From: CAYWXV01 sp964462535
Lineage (GTDB): Bacteria; Bacteroidota; Ignavibacteria; OLB7
Length of the DNA stretch: 6,453 nt
Direction: 5' to 3'
Assembly (NCBI GenBank): GCA_964462535.1
Contig: CAYWXV010000109.1
Span: 1 to 6,453, forward strand
Positions 1 to 5,399 of this stretch are shown here, piece by piece. The position numbers were made by a program, and so were the translations under genes. Below the pieces are notes generated by a model that saw nothing but the letters and a program-made list of their open reading frames with translations, was not told where the DNA came from and did no database searches. Position 1 is the stretch's first letter. Every line of letters starts with the position of its first letter.

Positions 1-58
1 TCAGGCGGCCCGGACGGGCGAGCGGTTACCGGAGAGTTTCGTCGACACCCAACATCAA

Positions 59-70
59 AACGGAGAGATC
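59..70 (+). repeat. Left arm of 12-base inverted repeat, containing the Shine-Dalgarno of the first gene
   Basis: AACGGAGAGATC here is the exact reverse complement of GATCTCTCCGTT at 556-567. The arm contains GGAG (62-65), placed 6 bases before the ATG at 72, so it overlaps the ribosome binding site of the small membrane protein. A second CGGAGAG lies at 30-36. The repeat is seen directly; any role is inference. Confidence 0.6.
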
Positions 71-71
71 A

Positions 72-503
72 ATGGCAGAGGATCCCGCAGGAGCCAACGT
101 CACTCGCACGATTTCGCTCGCGGCCACGAGCATCGCCATCTTCACATTTACATTGATTTTCCTCTACCCGAAATACGCAGACGCGACCATCAATTCCCTC
201 TTCTTTCAAGCCACGCTGGCCGTCATGGCCGTGTCGACCTTCTCCTTTGTGTTTGCGACCGTCCACTACTATCGCTCGTCTCTCGGTCGCTGGATAGGTG
301 AGGCTGAACGAGCGCTGCACGCCCGGCGCGCTGAGCGCTTCTGGGCCTTTGCCTATGCCCTGATGCTCCTCGCCCCCAGTCTGGTTCTCTTTTCGGTCGG
401 ACTCGTTGTGGTCGCGTCTCTGTGGCTCGTACTCTGGCTCGCGTACGTTGGGTTCATGATTCGCTTCTTCCCGGGCACTCAGACGCCGCAGCAGCCAACG
501 TAG
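72..503 (+). CDS. Small four-helix integral membrane protein, function unknown
   Basis: A 143-residue protein that I do not recognise as a named family. Four hydrophobic stretches are visible at about residues 13-32, 43-66, 92-112 and 114-133, so it is almost certainly an inner-membrane protein. The loop between helices 2 and 3 (about 67-90) is rich in Arg and His (RRAERF at 85-90) and is probably cytoplasmic by the positive-inside rule, which puts both termini in the cytoplasm too. The tail is short and Gln/Pro-rich. There is no cleavable signal peptide and no catalytic motif. The ATG at 72 is chosen because GGAG lies 6 bases upstream. No in-frame stop separates it from the left edge, so a longer N-terminus cannot be excluded. 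Its ribosome binding site lies in an inverted repeat whose partner is just after the gene. Confidence 0.75.
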   Translation: MAEDPAGANVTRTISLAATSIAIFTFTLIFLYPKYADATINSLFFQATLAVMAVSTFSFVFATVHYYRSSLGRWIGEAERALHARRAERFWAFAYALMLLAPSLVLFSVGLVVVASLWLVLWLAYVGFMIRFFPGTQTPQQPT

Positions 504-555
504 GCCCAGGAGACTGTTGAACTGCCGAGGTATCGGGAGACTGGTCACATCCCGC

Positions 556-567
556 GATCTCTCCGTT
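556..567 (+). repeat. Right arm of 12-base inverted repeat downstream of the first gene
   Basis: GATCTCTCCGTT pairs perfectly with 59-70. It lies 52 bases after the stop of the membrane-protein gene. Just before it is a small dyad, CGGGA (534-538) with TCCCG (550-554), that could form a weak hairpin with an 11-base loop. There is no T-run, so it is not a typical intrinsic terminator. Confidence 0.6.
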
Positions 568-692
568 GCACTCCCAGGCGCCGCAGCCGACGAGCATCGT
601 TTTCTCTATCATTCATTCCGTGACAACGCTTGCGGCTTGATCGCACTTCGCTAACCCCTCCCCAACTCGTCCGCTGAGACCCTCACATCATC

Positions 693-1058
693 ATGTTCAA
701 ACAGACGCATCCGATTATTGGCACGCGAGATGTACAACGTGCAATCGAGTTCTACACCGGGAAGCTCGGTTTTCAACTCGCCTTTCAGGACAACCCCGAC
801 AAGCCGAATTACGTGGGATACCAGCGTGACGAGGTCGAGCTCCACATGCAGTTCCAGTACGAGCACGAGATGAGTACCATTCGATTGCGCTTTCTGGTGG
901 ATGACCCGGACGCGCTCTTCGCAGAGTATCAGCAACGCGGAGTCGAGTGCAGTGCGAGCGGCATCAGCGATACGCCCTGGGGGACACGCGAGTTTGCACT
1001 CTACGACATGGATCGAAATGCACTGACGTTCTATCGCAACTTGAGGAGTGGCGAGTAG
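693..1058 (+). CDS. VOC-family protein, bleomycin-resistance/glyoxalase fold
   Basis: A 121-residue single-domain protein of the vicinal oxygen chelate superfamily, the usual length for bleomycin-resistance-like members. The first half has the strand-helix unit ending FYTGKLGF (20-27) and the strand VELHMQF (48-54). The second half ends with the typical PWGTREFALYDMDRNALTFY (95-114), close to the WGxREFxxxDPDGN pattern of BLMT-like proteins. The His/Glu ligands of metal-dependent glyoxalases are not evident: the expected His and Glu positions hold residues of TIRLRF and LTFY. Family knowledge then favours a ligand-binding or drug-sequestering role in the cytoplasm over glyoxalase I activity, but the ligand is unknown. 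ATG 693 is the first ATG after an in-frame TGA at 675. No clear Shine-Dalgarno precedes it. It stands alone, 189 bases after the previous gene and 301 before the next. Confidence 0.88.
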   Translation: MFKQTHPIIGTRDVQRAIEFYTGKLGFQLAFQDNPDKPNYVGYQRDEVELHMQFQYEHEMSTIRLRFLVDDPDALFAEYQQRGVECSASGISDTPWGTREFALYDMDRNALTFYRNLRSGE

Positions 1059-1115
1059 TGGGCGCCTGGGAATGTACCTTATGGGCCAGGCATTCTTTGC
1101 GCGAGATAATGCGGC

Positions 1116-1126
1116 GACGTGAATCC
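1116..1126 (+). repeat. Copy 1 of 11-base intergenic direct repeat
   Basis: GACGTGAATCC occurs here, 57 bases after the stop of the first VOC gene, and again at 5296-5306 after the second VOC gene. The match is exact and in the same orientation; the flanks do not extend it. It may be chance. Confidence 0.4.
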
Positions 1127-1208
1127 GCGTCAATGGGAACCCTTGCGATCTGCGCTATACGAGATTCAGAGATGGAAAGACTCTGCACCGCACACGATAT
1201 CGAGGTGG

Positions 1209-1246
1209 TTGTCATACCGGAATCAGCAGGGGACATGGTATGATAA
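1209..1246 (+). promoter_or_regulatory. Inverted repeat overlapping a possible extended -10 promoter
   Basis: TTGTCATACC (1209-1218) pairs with GGTATGATAA (1237-1246): nine Watson-Crick pairs and one G-T, around an 18-base spacer. The right arm overlaps TGGTATGAT (1236-1244), which fits an extended -10 element (TGn followed by a TATAAT-like hexamer). No good -35 lies at 16-18 bases, which extended -10 promoters can tolerate. It is 113 bases upstream of the CPBP start, so it could drive that gene, with the dyad acting as an operator. This is inference from pattern only. Confidence 0.3.
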
Positions 1247-1359
1247 TGCTGAGCAAAGAACGTGTCATATTATTTGCCAGCGCAGTTCGTAGTCAAGAGC
1301 CGCGTCGCTAGTCCCCCACGTCAACGGATCGCAACCGCTAGACGCTCGCAGATCACGTC

Positions 1360-2118
1360 ATGCCGCAGCAATACCACCCCCTCGATACGGTCATTCTTTT
1401 TGGTGTGGTGGTGGTCTTTCAGCTGCTTGGCGTGTTGCGTCGCACGTGGGCCGCACGATCCGGGCGCGCGGTGCTCCCTCGGCGTCTCACTCCGGTGCAT
1501 GCGATGAGGCTTCTCGGTTGGCGGCTGGGGCTCGTCGGGTTTCTTTCACTCACCTACGCCCGAGGGGGTTGGTCCGCCGAGTCGGTGGGGCTTGCGTCCG
1601 CTCTCCCCCTCCCCCTGGCATTGCTGATCGGTGTGATCCTCTACGGTGGCCTGGCGCTGCTCTACGATGCATCGACGAAGCGCCTTGACTCTCGCGCCGA
1701 CATTATGCAAGCGGCGTTCCGCGCGAATGCCAGCCTCTGGCCCCGCCAACGCAACGCCAAGGTCTGGGCTGGCATCGCAATCATGGTGCTCAATCCCGTC
1801 ACCGAAGAGGTTCTGATGCGTGGCATTCTCGTTCACCAGCTGGGTCAGCTCACTGGTTCTCCGGTGATACCAATAGCGGTTGGTTTGGTTGTGAACGGAG
1901 TCCTCCACTCATATCAAGGCCCACGCATGATTGCATGGCACATGCTCTTCTACGGGTTCACGATTGCTCTCCTCTACTCGCCGCTGGGTCTGATTGGAGC
2001 GATCGGGGCTCATGTCGCCGGCGACGCGATCCCTATTATCACCCTTCGCCATCAAGCACGAGAGTGGCGCGAGCTGATGCGACGAACCTCATCTCTTGCG
2101 GCAAGAAGCGCTCAATGA
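1360..2118 (+). CDS. CPBP-family intramembrane metalloprotease
   Basis: A 252-residue polytopic membrane protein of the CPBP (Abi, CaaX protease and bacteriocin-processing) family. The family signatures appear in order in the C-terminal half: EEVLMR at 149-154 (EExxxR), H183 in NGVLH, H194 in the WHMLFYG helix, and HVAGD at 218-222. The glutamates and histidines would hold the catalytic metal within the membrane. In motif 2 the usual Phe four residues before the His is Asn179. Hydrophobic segments lie at about 10-27, 52-66, 79-101, 134-147, 167-183, 193-206 and 207-227; the tail is basic and cytoplasmic. Family members cleave prenylated or other membrane substrates, process peptides, or confer bacteriocin self-immunity; the substrate here cannot be told. 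ATG 1360 is the first ATG after an in-frame TAG at 1339 and lacks a clear Shine-Dalgarno. No peptide or bacteriocin gene is seen beside it. Confidence 0.9.
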   Translation: MPQQYHPLDTVILFGVVVVFQLLGVLRRTWAARSGRAVLPRRLTPVHAMRLLGWRLGLVGFLSLTYARGGWSAESVGLASALPLPLALLIGVILYGGLALLYDASTKRLDSRADIMQAAFRANASLWPRQRNAKVWAGIAIMVLNPVTEEVLMRGILVHQLGQLTGSPVIPIAVGLVVNGVLHSYQGPRMIAWHMLFYGFTIALLYSPLGLIGAIGAHVAGDAIPIITLRHQAREWRELMRRTSSLAARSAQ

Positions 2119-2128
2119 CGTATCGATA

Positions 2129-2155
2129 GATCGCGTGTGGCAACGCATGGCGATC
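2129..2155 (+). other. Stem-loop with GNRA-type tetraloop after the CPBP gene
   Basis: GATCGC (2129-2134) pairs with GCGATC (2150-2155). After a small internal loop (G2135 opposite TG 2148-2149), TGTG (2136-2139) pairs with CGCA (2144-2147) using one G-U pair, closing a GCAA loop. GNRA loops are unusually stable in RNA. The element starts 11 bases after the CPBP stop. No T-run follows, so it is not a standard intrinsic terminator; mRNA 3'-end protection or a regulatory leader for the next gene are alternatives. Confidence 0.4.
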
Positions 2156-2213
2156 CGTTCATTCCCGATCTCGCTCGTTCTGCAGCACTTCGCACACCGT
2201 AATTGTCACATCA

Positions 2214-2783
2214 ATGCCCGACCAGCCGATCATTGCCTTCGCCTCCGCCGCCGAGTTTCGCCGATGGCTTGCTCGTCATCATGACGACCATCCCGGTATT
2301 TGGCTGAAGATTGCGAAGAAGGCCAGCGGCATCCCCACCGTCTCCTACGCGGAGGCACTGGACGAGGCGCTCTGTTATGGCTGGATAGATGGCCAGAAGA
2401 AGACCTTCGACGAGACGTACTTCCTCCAGAAGTTTACCAGGCGTGGCAAGCGGAGTATGTGGTCGAAGATCAATGTTGGCCACGTGGCGCGGCTGGAAAA
2501 GGAGGGACGTATGAAGCCGGCAGGACGCGCTGCCGTCGACGCTGCCAAAGCCGACGGACGCTGGGAGGCCGCCTACCACGGCGCCAGCTCAGCCGAGATT
2601 CCGGAAGATCTACTCGCCGCCCTATCGCGAGAGCCAGAGGCGAAGGCCTTCTTCGACTCGCTTACCAAGACTCAACGCTACGGTTTTATCTTCCGCACCA
2701 CCTCTGCCAAGAAGCCCGAAACACGCAGCAAGCGTATCGCTGATGTTGTGGCAATGCTGAAGCGGGGTGAAACGCTACGATAG
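2214..2783 (+). CDS. YdeI/OmpD-associated (OmdA) family protein
   Basis: A 189-residue soluble protein that matches the YdeI/OmpD-associated family along its whole length. Recognisable blocks are EFRRWLARHHD (14-24), the signature EALCYGWIDG (51-60), FTRRGKRSMWSKIN (74-87), the KPAGRAA block with AAKADGRW (101-117), and the C-terminal segment from PEAKAFFDSL (141-150) through AKKPETRSKRI (165-175). The length is normal and there is no signal peptide. Some members are annotated as bacteriocin-protection proteins, and Salmonella YdeI contributes to antimicrobial peptide resistance with the porin OmpD. The biochemical activity of the family is not settled, so resistance here is only an analogy. 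The ATG at 2214 aligns with the usual family start but has no Shine-Dalgarno; the frame upstream is open for some distance. It is a separate unit, 95 bases after the CPBP gene. Confidence 0.9.
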   Translation: MPDQPIIAFASAAEFRRWLARHHDDHPGIWLKIAKKASGIPTVSYAEALDEALCYGWIDGQKKTFDETYFLQKFTRRGKRSMWSKINVGHVARLEKEGRMKPAGRAAVDAAKADGRWEAAYHGASSAEIPEDLLAALSREPEAKAFFDSLTKTQRYGFIFRTTSAKKPETRSKRIADVVAMLKRGETLR

Positions 2784-2904
2784 GTTGTTATGAGCGGTCT
2801 TTTCCGATGTTCCGCCACGCAAAACCATACCCTGCCGTAATTCCGACTCGAGCATCGCAATGGCCGGGACACAAGGCTGCTGCTGCCGTGTCGTTATGCG
2901 CTCT

Positions 2905-2910
2905 AAGGAG
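2905..2910 (+). promoter_or_regulatory. Shine-Dalgarno AAGGAG that fixes a GTG start
   Basis: AAGGAG is a near-perfect anti-16S match, 5 bases before GTG 2916. It decides the start of the DUF5990 gene, since no ATG lies nearby in the frame. Confidence 0.75.
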
Positions 2911-2915
2911 ACGTC

Positions 2916-3371
2916 GTGCCTGCATCGAAAAAGAATATCTCGACAGAATCTCTCTCCCTCAGAATTACCGTTGTCGATCCGCCACCACATATTCGTTGGG
3001 CGCTTCAGCTTGGTAAGGACGAGATAGTCGAACCAACTTCGGCCACGAGTCATCGCATCTCGTTCGACTTTTCGGTCGACGTGGCTGACGGCGAGGCCGA
3101 GGGAAACTTTAGGTTAAGGGGCGCCGCAGTGCAGGGGAAACCTGGTCAGCGCTTCGTCTACTTGCGCATGGGCACCTACGCCGGGCAGACGGACATCGAT
3201 GCCGGGTGGCGAGCGAAGATTGGACTGGAGGGCATTACGCGAGAGCTGGTGGAGGCCGTGAGGAAGAGGGGCTCGGGCCGTCTGGCGGTGGAGTTTGCAG
3301 GGACCAACCCGAAGGGTGGTCCAGCTTGCGCCACGGTTCCACTGTTGGGGCAGGGATGGCATGTGGAGTGA
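2916..3371 (+). CDS. DUF5990 family protein
   Basis: A 151-residue protein that I recognise as DUF5990-like. The matching blocks are LRITVVDPPP (15-24) leading into WALQLGKDE (28-36), the central FRLRGAAVQG (65-74) with GQRFVYLRMGTYAGQ (77-91), and the C-terminal GTNPKGGPACATV (129-141). The pattern is of alternating strands, so a compact beta-rich cytoplasmic protein is likely. No catalytic motif is obvious, although TYAGQ and GGPACATV are the most conserved-looking segments and may line a binding site. No function is established for the family that I know of. The GTG start is supported by AAGGAG at 2905-2910. The first 13 residues are polar and look like a variable extension. It is 132 bases after the YdeI gene and is followed by two hairpins. 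Confidence 0.8.
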   Translation: MPASKKNISTESLSLRITVVDPPPHIRWALQLGKDEIVEPTSATSHRISFDFSVDVADGEAEGNFRLRGAAVQGKPGQRFVYLRMGTYAGQTDIDAGWRAKIGLEGITRELVEAVRKRGSGRLAVEFAGTNPKGGPACATVPLLGQGWHVE

Positions 3372-3427
3372 GACAGACGCATGCGGAATCCATGTAGCGG
3401 GGCGGCCGACCAGGGACACTTGCTGAA

Positions 3428-3442
3428 CACGGAGCATCCGTG
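3428..3442. other. Perfect 6-base-pair hairpin
   Basis: CACGGA (3428-3433) and TCCGTG (3437-3442) are exact complements around a GCA loop. It lies 56 bases after the DUF5990 stop. It is followed by AAACAACC, so it is not an intrinsic terminator on the + strand; the other strand lacks a T-run after it as well. Confidence 0.4.
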
Positions 3443-3464
3443 AAACAACCGGTTCACTCCAAAG

Positions 3465-3480
3465 CCGCTTCGCGGAGCGG
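3465..3480. other. Second small GC-rich hairpin
   Basis: CCGCT (3465-3469) pairs with AGCGG (3476-3480) around TCGCGG; an alternative pairing is CCGC with GCGG around TTC. The stem is short, and in GC-rich DNA it may be chance. Its closeness to the previous hairpin is the reason to list it. Confidence 0.25.
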
Positions 3481-3499
3481 ACGACTTCAATCGATCCGT

Positions 3500-3505
3500 A
3501 AGGAG
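3500..3505 (+). promoter_or_regulatory. Shine-Dalgarno AAGGAG choosing ATG 3515
   Basis: AAGGAG lies 9 bases before ATG 3515. It argues against the in-frame GTG at 3440, which would add 25 basic residues and would begin inside the hairpin at 3428-3442. Confidence 0.7.
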
Positions 3506-3514
3506 AACGCACGA

Positions 3515-3982
3515 ATGGGAAAACTGTGGAAGAAAGGACGTGGCAAGCTTGGTCCGTTCGTACCTCTTCATGGAGCGTGGGTGGCGGAGGCCGATTCCCC
3601 TATGGGTCCGGTGCGGTGCCACCGCGTGCTTGAACCATTCCTTGGCGGCAATTACCTCCGGCTCCAGGTGCGCTGGGAGTTCGGTGCACCCGGATCGCAA
3701 AAAGCCTATGAAGAATGGGCGGTGATCGGTGTTGGGGACAGCGGAACGGTCTGCTTCTGGTCCTTCACCTCCGACGGCAAACGCTCACAGGGGGAGTTGG
3801 CGGACGTGACCGACCTTCACCCGGAAGCAATCGGCTTCGAGGCCGACATGCCGGCCGGACGAGCGCGCATGGCCTACTGGCCGACGGAGGGGGGCGGCTT
3901 TGCGTGGGTGGTCGAATCCAGAACAAAGAAGGGCTGGAACCGGTTCGTTGAGCATTCATACCGCGCAGCGCCGGAGGATGGG
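3515..3982 (+). CDS. Lipocalin-like beta-barrel protein (DUF1579-like), 3' end lost in gap
   Basis: 156 residues are visible before the assembly gap. The N-terminus KKGRGKLGPF (6-15) runs into LHGAWVAEADSPMGPV (18-33), resembling the LxGxWxxE opening of DUF1579 and other lipocalin or nitrobindin-like barrels. It continues as alternating strands: RVLEPFLGGNYLRLQVRWEF (37-56), YEEWAVIGV (65-73), VCFWSFTSDGKRSQGEL (79-95), AIGFEADMPAGRARMAYW (105-122) and FAWVVESRTKKGWNRFVEHSYR (129-150). The GxWxGxG heme-binding motif of nitrobindins is not present, so heme binding is not supported. The fold suggests binding of a small hydrophobic ligand. The last strand seems to finish near residue 150, so little is probably missing. 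Family assignment is by motif impression and is less certain than for its neighbours. ATG 3515 is chosen on its Shine-Dalgarno. Confidence 0.7.
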
Positions 3983-4082
3983 NNNNNNNNNNNNNNNNNN
4001 NNNNNNNNNNNNNNNNNNNNNNNNNNNNNNNNNNNNNNNNNNNNNNNNNNNNNNNNNNNNNNNNNNNNNNNNNNNNNNNNNN
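3983..4082. other. Assembly gap of 100 N
   Basis: The run of exactly 100 N is the usual placeholder for a scaffold gap of unknown size. It removes the 3' end of the lipocalin-like gene and the 5' end of the methyltransferase gene. Reading frames that appear to cross it are meaningless. Confidence 0.95.
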
Positions 4083-4083
4083 G

Positions 4084-4620
4084 ATGTGGGATGGATTCTT
4101 CGACGCTCGCAGCATCCTTGTCCAGCTTGCGTTTGACGACGCTCCAACGGATGTCGTCGAGTTCGGCTGCGGATATGGTACGTTCACCATCGCCGCTGCC
4201 AGACTCACGTCCGGCATGGTCCATGCGCTTGACATAGAGCCTGAGATGATTCGAACAACGACGGCCCGTGCCGAAACGGCTGGCCTCACGAATGTCAGGA
4301 CCGTACAACGTGACTTCGTTGCCCATGGCACCGGATTACCGGACCAGTCAGCAGGCTACGCCATGCTGTTCAATATTCTGCACGCCGAAGATCCATTGCA
4401 GCTGCTTCGAGAAGCGCATCGCGTGTTGCATCCTGGCGGCAAGGTAGGGGTCATTCACTGGGTTCACGACGCGACAACTCCACGCGGACCGGACTTGAGT
4501 ATCCGCCCACGCCCGGAGGAGTGCCGGACGTGGGTGCGCCAAGCAGGTTTTGAGTTGTTGATACCTTCGGTCGCGCTACCCCCCTACCACTATGGACTGG
4601 TCGGCACCAGGCCGCAATGA
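4084..4620 (+). CDS. Class I SAM-dependent methyltransferase, 5' end lost in gap
   Basis: 178 residues are visible. The Rossmann core is clear: motif I VVEFGCGYG (24-32) binds SAM, Asp50 in HALDIEPEM ends strand 2 and would contact the SAM ribose, RDFVAHGTG (77-85) is the adenine-side region, DQSAGYAMLFNILH (87-100) carries strand 4, and REAHRVLHPGGKVGVIHW (109-126) is the usual post-core block. A conserved-looking IRPRPEECRTW (140-150) and a terminal strand YHYGLVGTRP follow. The first visible Met abuts the gap and is followed at once by WDGFFD. Related proteins usually have about 20 more residues before this, so the true start is probably inside the gap. The substrate is unknown; a small molecule is more likely than DNA, as no NPPY-type motif is seen. 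The stop is at 4618-4620, with 129 bases to the next gene. Confidence 0.88.
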   Translation: MWDGFFDARSILVQLAFDDAPTDVVEFGCGYGTFTIAAARLTSGMVHALDIEPEMIRTTTARAETAGLTNVRTVQRDFVAHGTGLPDQSAGYAMLFNILHAEDPLQLLREAHRVLHPGGKVGVIHWVHDATTPRGPDLSIRPRPEECRTWVRQAGFELLIPSVALPPYHYGLVGTRPQ

Positions 4621-4749
4621 GTCATTAGTGAAGCCTCGTCCGTCGTCTGTGCGCGGGAAGCCGAGGCAGTCTCGAGCGGCGGTAGATCATCTCCGAACAC
4701 AGCCCACGCTGTTTACGTCCGCGCAGAATACTTGACAGGCTCCCTCAAC

Positions 4750-5286
4750 ATGAACGCTATGAACTATCGTCTCGACCACGTCGCCCTTGTCGTTCGCAAA
4801 CTCGAGCCCGTGCTGGAGCGGTTGAACGGTCTGGACGCCGGCCCAATCCAGTCCTTCCCGAGTGAAGGGACACGCGAAGTCTACCTCGGTGCCGGTTCCG
4901 CGCGGCTCCTTCTGATGGAACCCACCAATGCACATGGTCCATACGCGCGTGCGCTCGAGAAGCGCGGGGCTGGACTGCATCACGTCGCCTTCAACGTTCC
5001 TGATCTTGATGCCTTTCTCGGTGAGGTCAGCGGGTGGCTTCTGGTCCCGTCGTCGTTGGGGGCACTGACCGAGTCCCACACGGCATGGCTGGCTCGGCCG
5101 GGAGTTGCCACACTTCTGGAGGTCAGCCAGTCGGATGCCGCTGACGGAGTTCCGGTCGTAGAGCTTGTGGAGCTGCCGGGTCCCCATCCTGTGGAATTGC
5201 CTCCGGCTATCGCTTGGTCGAGCAGCAACGACGTGTGGCTGACGATCGCGGGTCGGCGCTACCTTGTGAGCGAGTTGACGAGTTGA
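4750..5286 (+). CDS. VOC-family protein with glyoxalase/epimerase-like metal site
   Basis: 178 residues from ATG 4750. Two VOC half-units are visible, and the four positions that hold metal ligands in glyoxalase I and methylmalonyl-CoA epimerase carry suitable residues: H10 in LDHVALVV, E57 in LLLMEPT, H78 in GLHHVAF, and E124 in LLEVSQ. The spacing is even (47 residues from H10 to E57, 46 from H78 to E124), which supports a real divalent metal site and enzymatic activity on a small substrate. GLHHVAFNVPDLDAFL (75-90) is very like epimerases. A C-terminal extension of about 50 residues (131-178), Pro- and Val-rich with WLTIAGRRYLV near its end, goes beyond the usual domain. ATG 4750 has AGG about 10 bases upstream; TTG 4732 and ATG 4759 are in-frame alternatives. 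No B12 mutase gene is nearby, so the reaction is open. Confidence 0.87.
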   Translation: MNAMNYRLDHVALVVRKLEPVLERLNGLDAGPIQSFPSEGTREVYLGAGSARLLLMEPTNAHGPYARALEKRGAGLHHVAFNVPDLDAFLGEVSGWLLVPSSLGALTESHTAWLARPGVATLLEVSQSDAADGVPVVELVELPGPHPVELPPAIAWSSSNDVWLTIAGRRYLVSELTS

Positions 5287-5295
5287 GATTTGGAT

Positions 5296-5306
5296 GACGT
5301 GAATCC
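5296..5306 (+). repeat. Copy 2 of 11-base intergenic direct repeat
   Basis: GACGTGAATCC begins 10 bases after the stop of the second VOC gene and is identical to 1116-1126. Within the same gap AATCCTG (5302-5308) is complementary to CAGGATT (5358-5364), a weak 7-base dyad with a 49-base loop. Confidence 0.4.
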
Positions 5307-5399
5307 TGCGCGAGCGCGTGCTGGACGATTCAGCCCTGCTAGCTTCACCCCTAATCACAGGATTGACATGCCGCCTATCACTTCGGTACCAGGCTGCCC

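Larger units (their letters stand above)
1059..1359. other. 301-base non-coding stretch before the CPBP gene
   Basis: I find no credible gene in this stretch. An open frame running in from 947 to 1243 has no recognisable protein features and begins inside the VOC gene. The stretch holds GACGTGAATCC (1116-1126), repeated after the other VOC gene, and an imperfect 10-base dyad with a possible extended -10 (1209-1246). TGTCATA from the left arm of that dyad recurs at 1263-1269. Its middle (about 1200-1275) is more AT-rich than the flanking genes, as expected of a promoter region. Confidence 0.6.

Noticed and set aside
947..1243. 98-codon + strand frame starting in the first VOC gene and reaching into the non-coding stretch
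   Set aside because: It starts out of frame within a real gene, has no protein-like pattern and no ribosome binding site.
1303..1346. GCGTC/GACGC dyad with CTAG repeats before the CPBP gene
   Set aside because: The stem is broken by bulges and has a long loop; it is not distinguishable from chance.
2784..2915. Possible integron attC site: GTTATGC (2893-2899) just before the DUF5990 gene, and GTTATGAGC soon after the YdeI stop
   Set aside because: The two form a direct, not inverted, pair. No complementary RYYYAAC core lies near the YdeI stop, no L box pair is seen, and GTTATGC departs from GTTRRRY.
3440..4237. Long open frames reading across the run of N on both strands
   Set aside because: The gap size is unknown, so frame is not preserved. 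The + strand frame after the gap is out of register with the clear methyltransferase frame.
4633..4667. GCCTCG/CGAGGC inverted repeat after the methyltransferase gene, considered as a terminator
   Set aside because: Only 6 base pairs around a 23-base loop, and no T-run follows.
4732..4737. Consensus -35 hexamer TTGACA upstream of the second VOC gene
   Set aside because: At normal spacing the -10 would fall inside the coding region, after ATG 4750, and no TATAAT-like hexamer is there.
4687..5358. 223-codon open frame on the minus strand opposite the second VOC gene
   Set aside because: It shows no recognisable motif and lies opposite a convincing VOC protein; it looks like a composition effect in GC-rich DNA.
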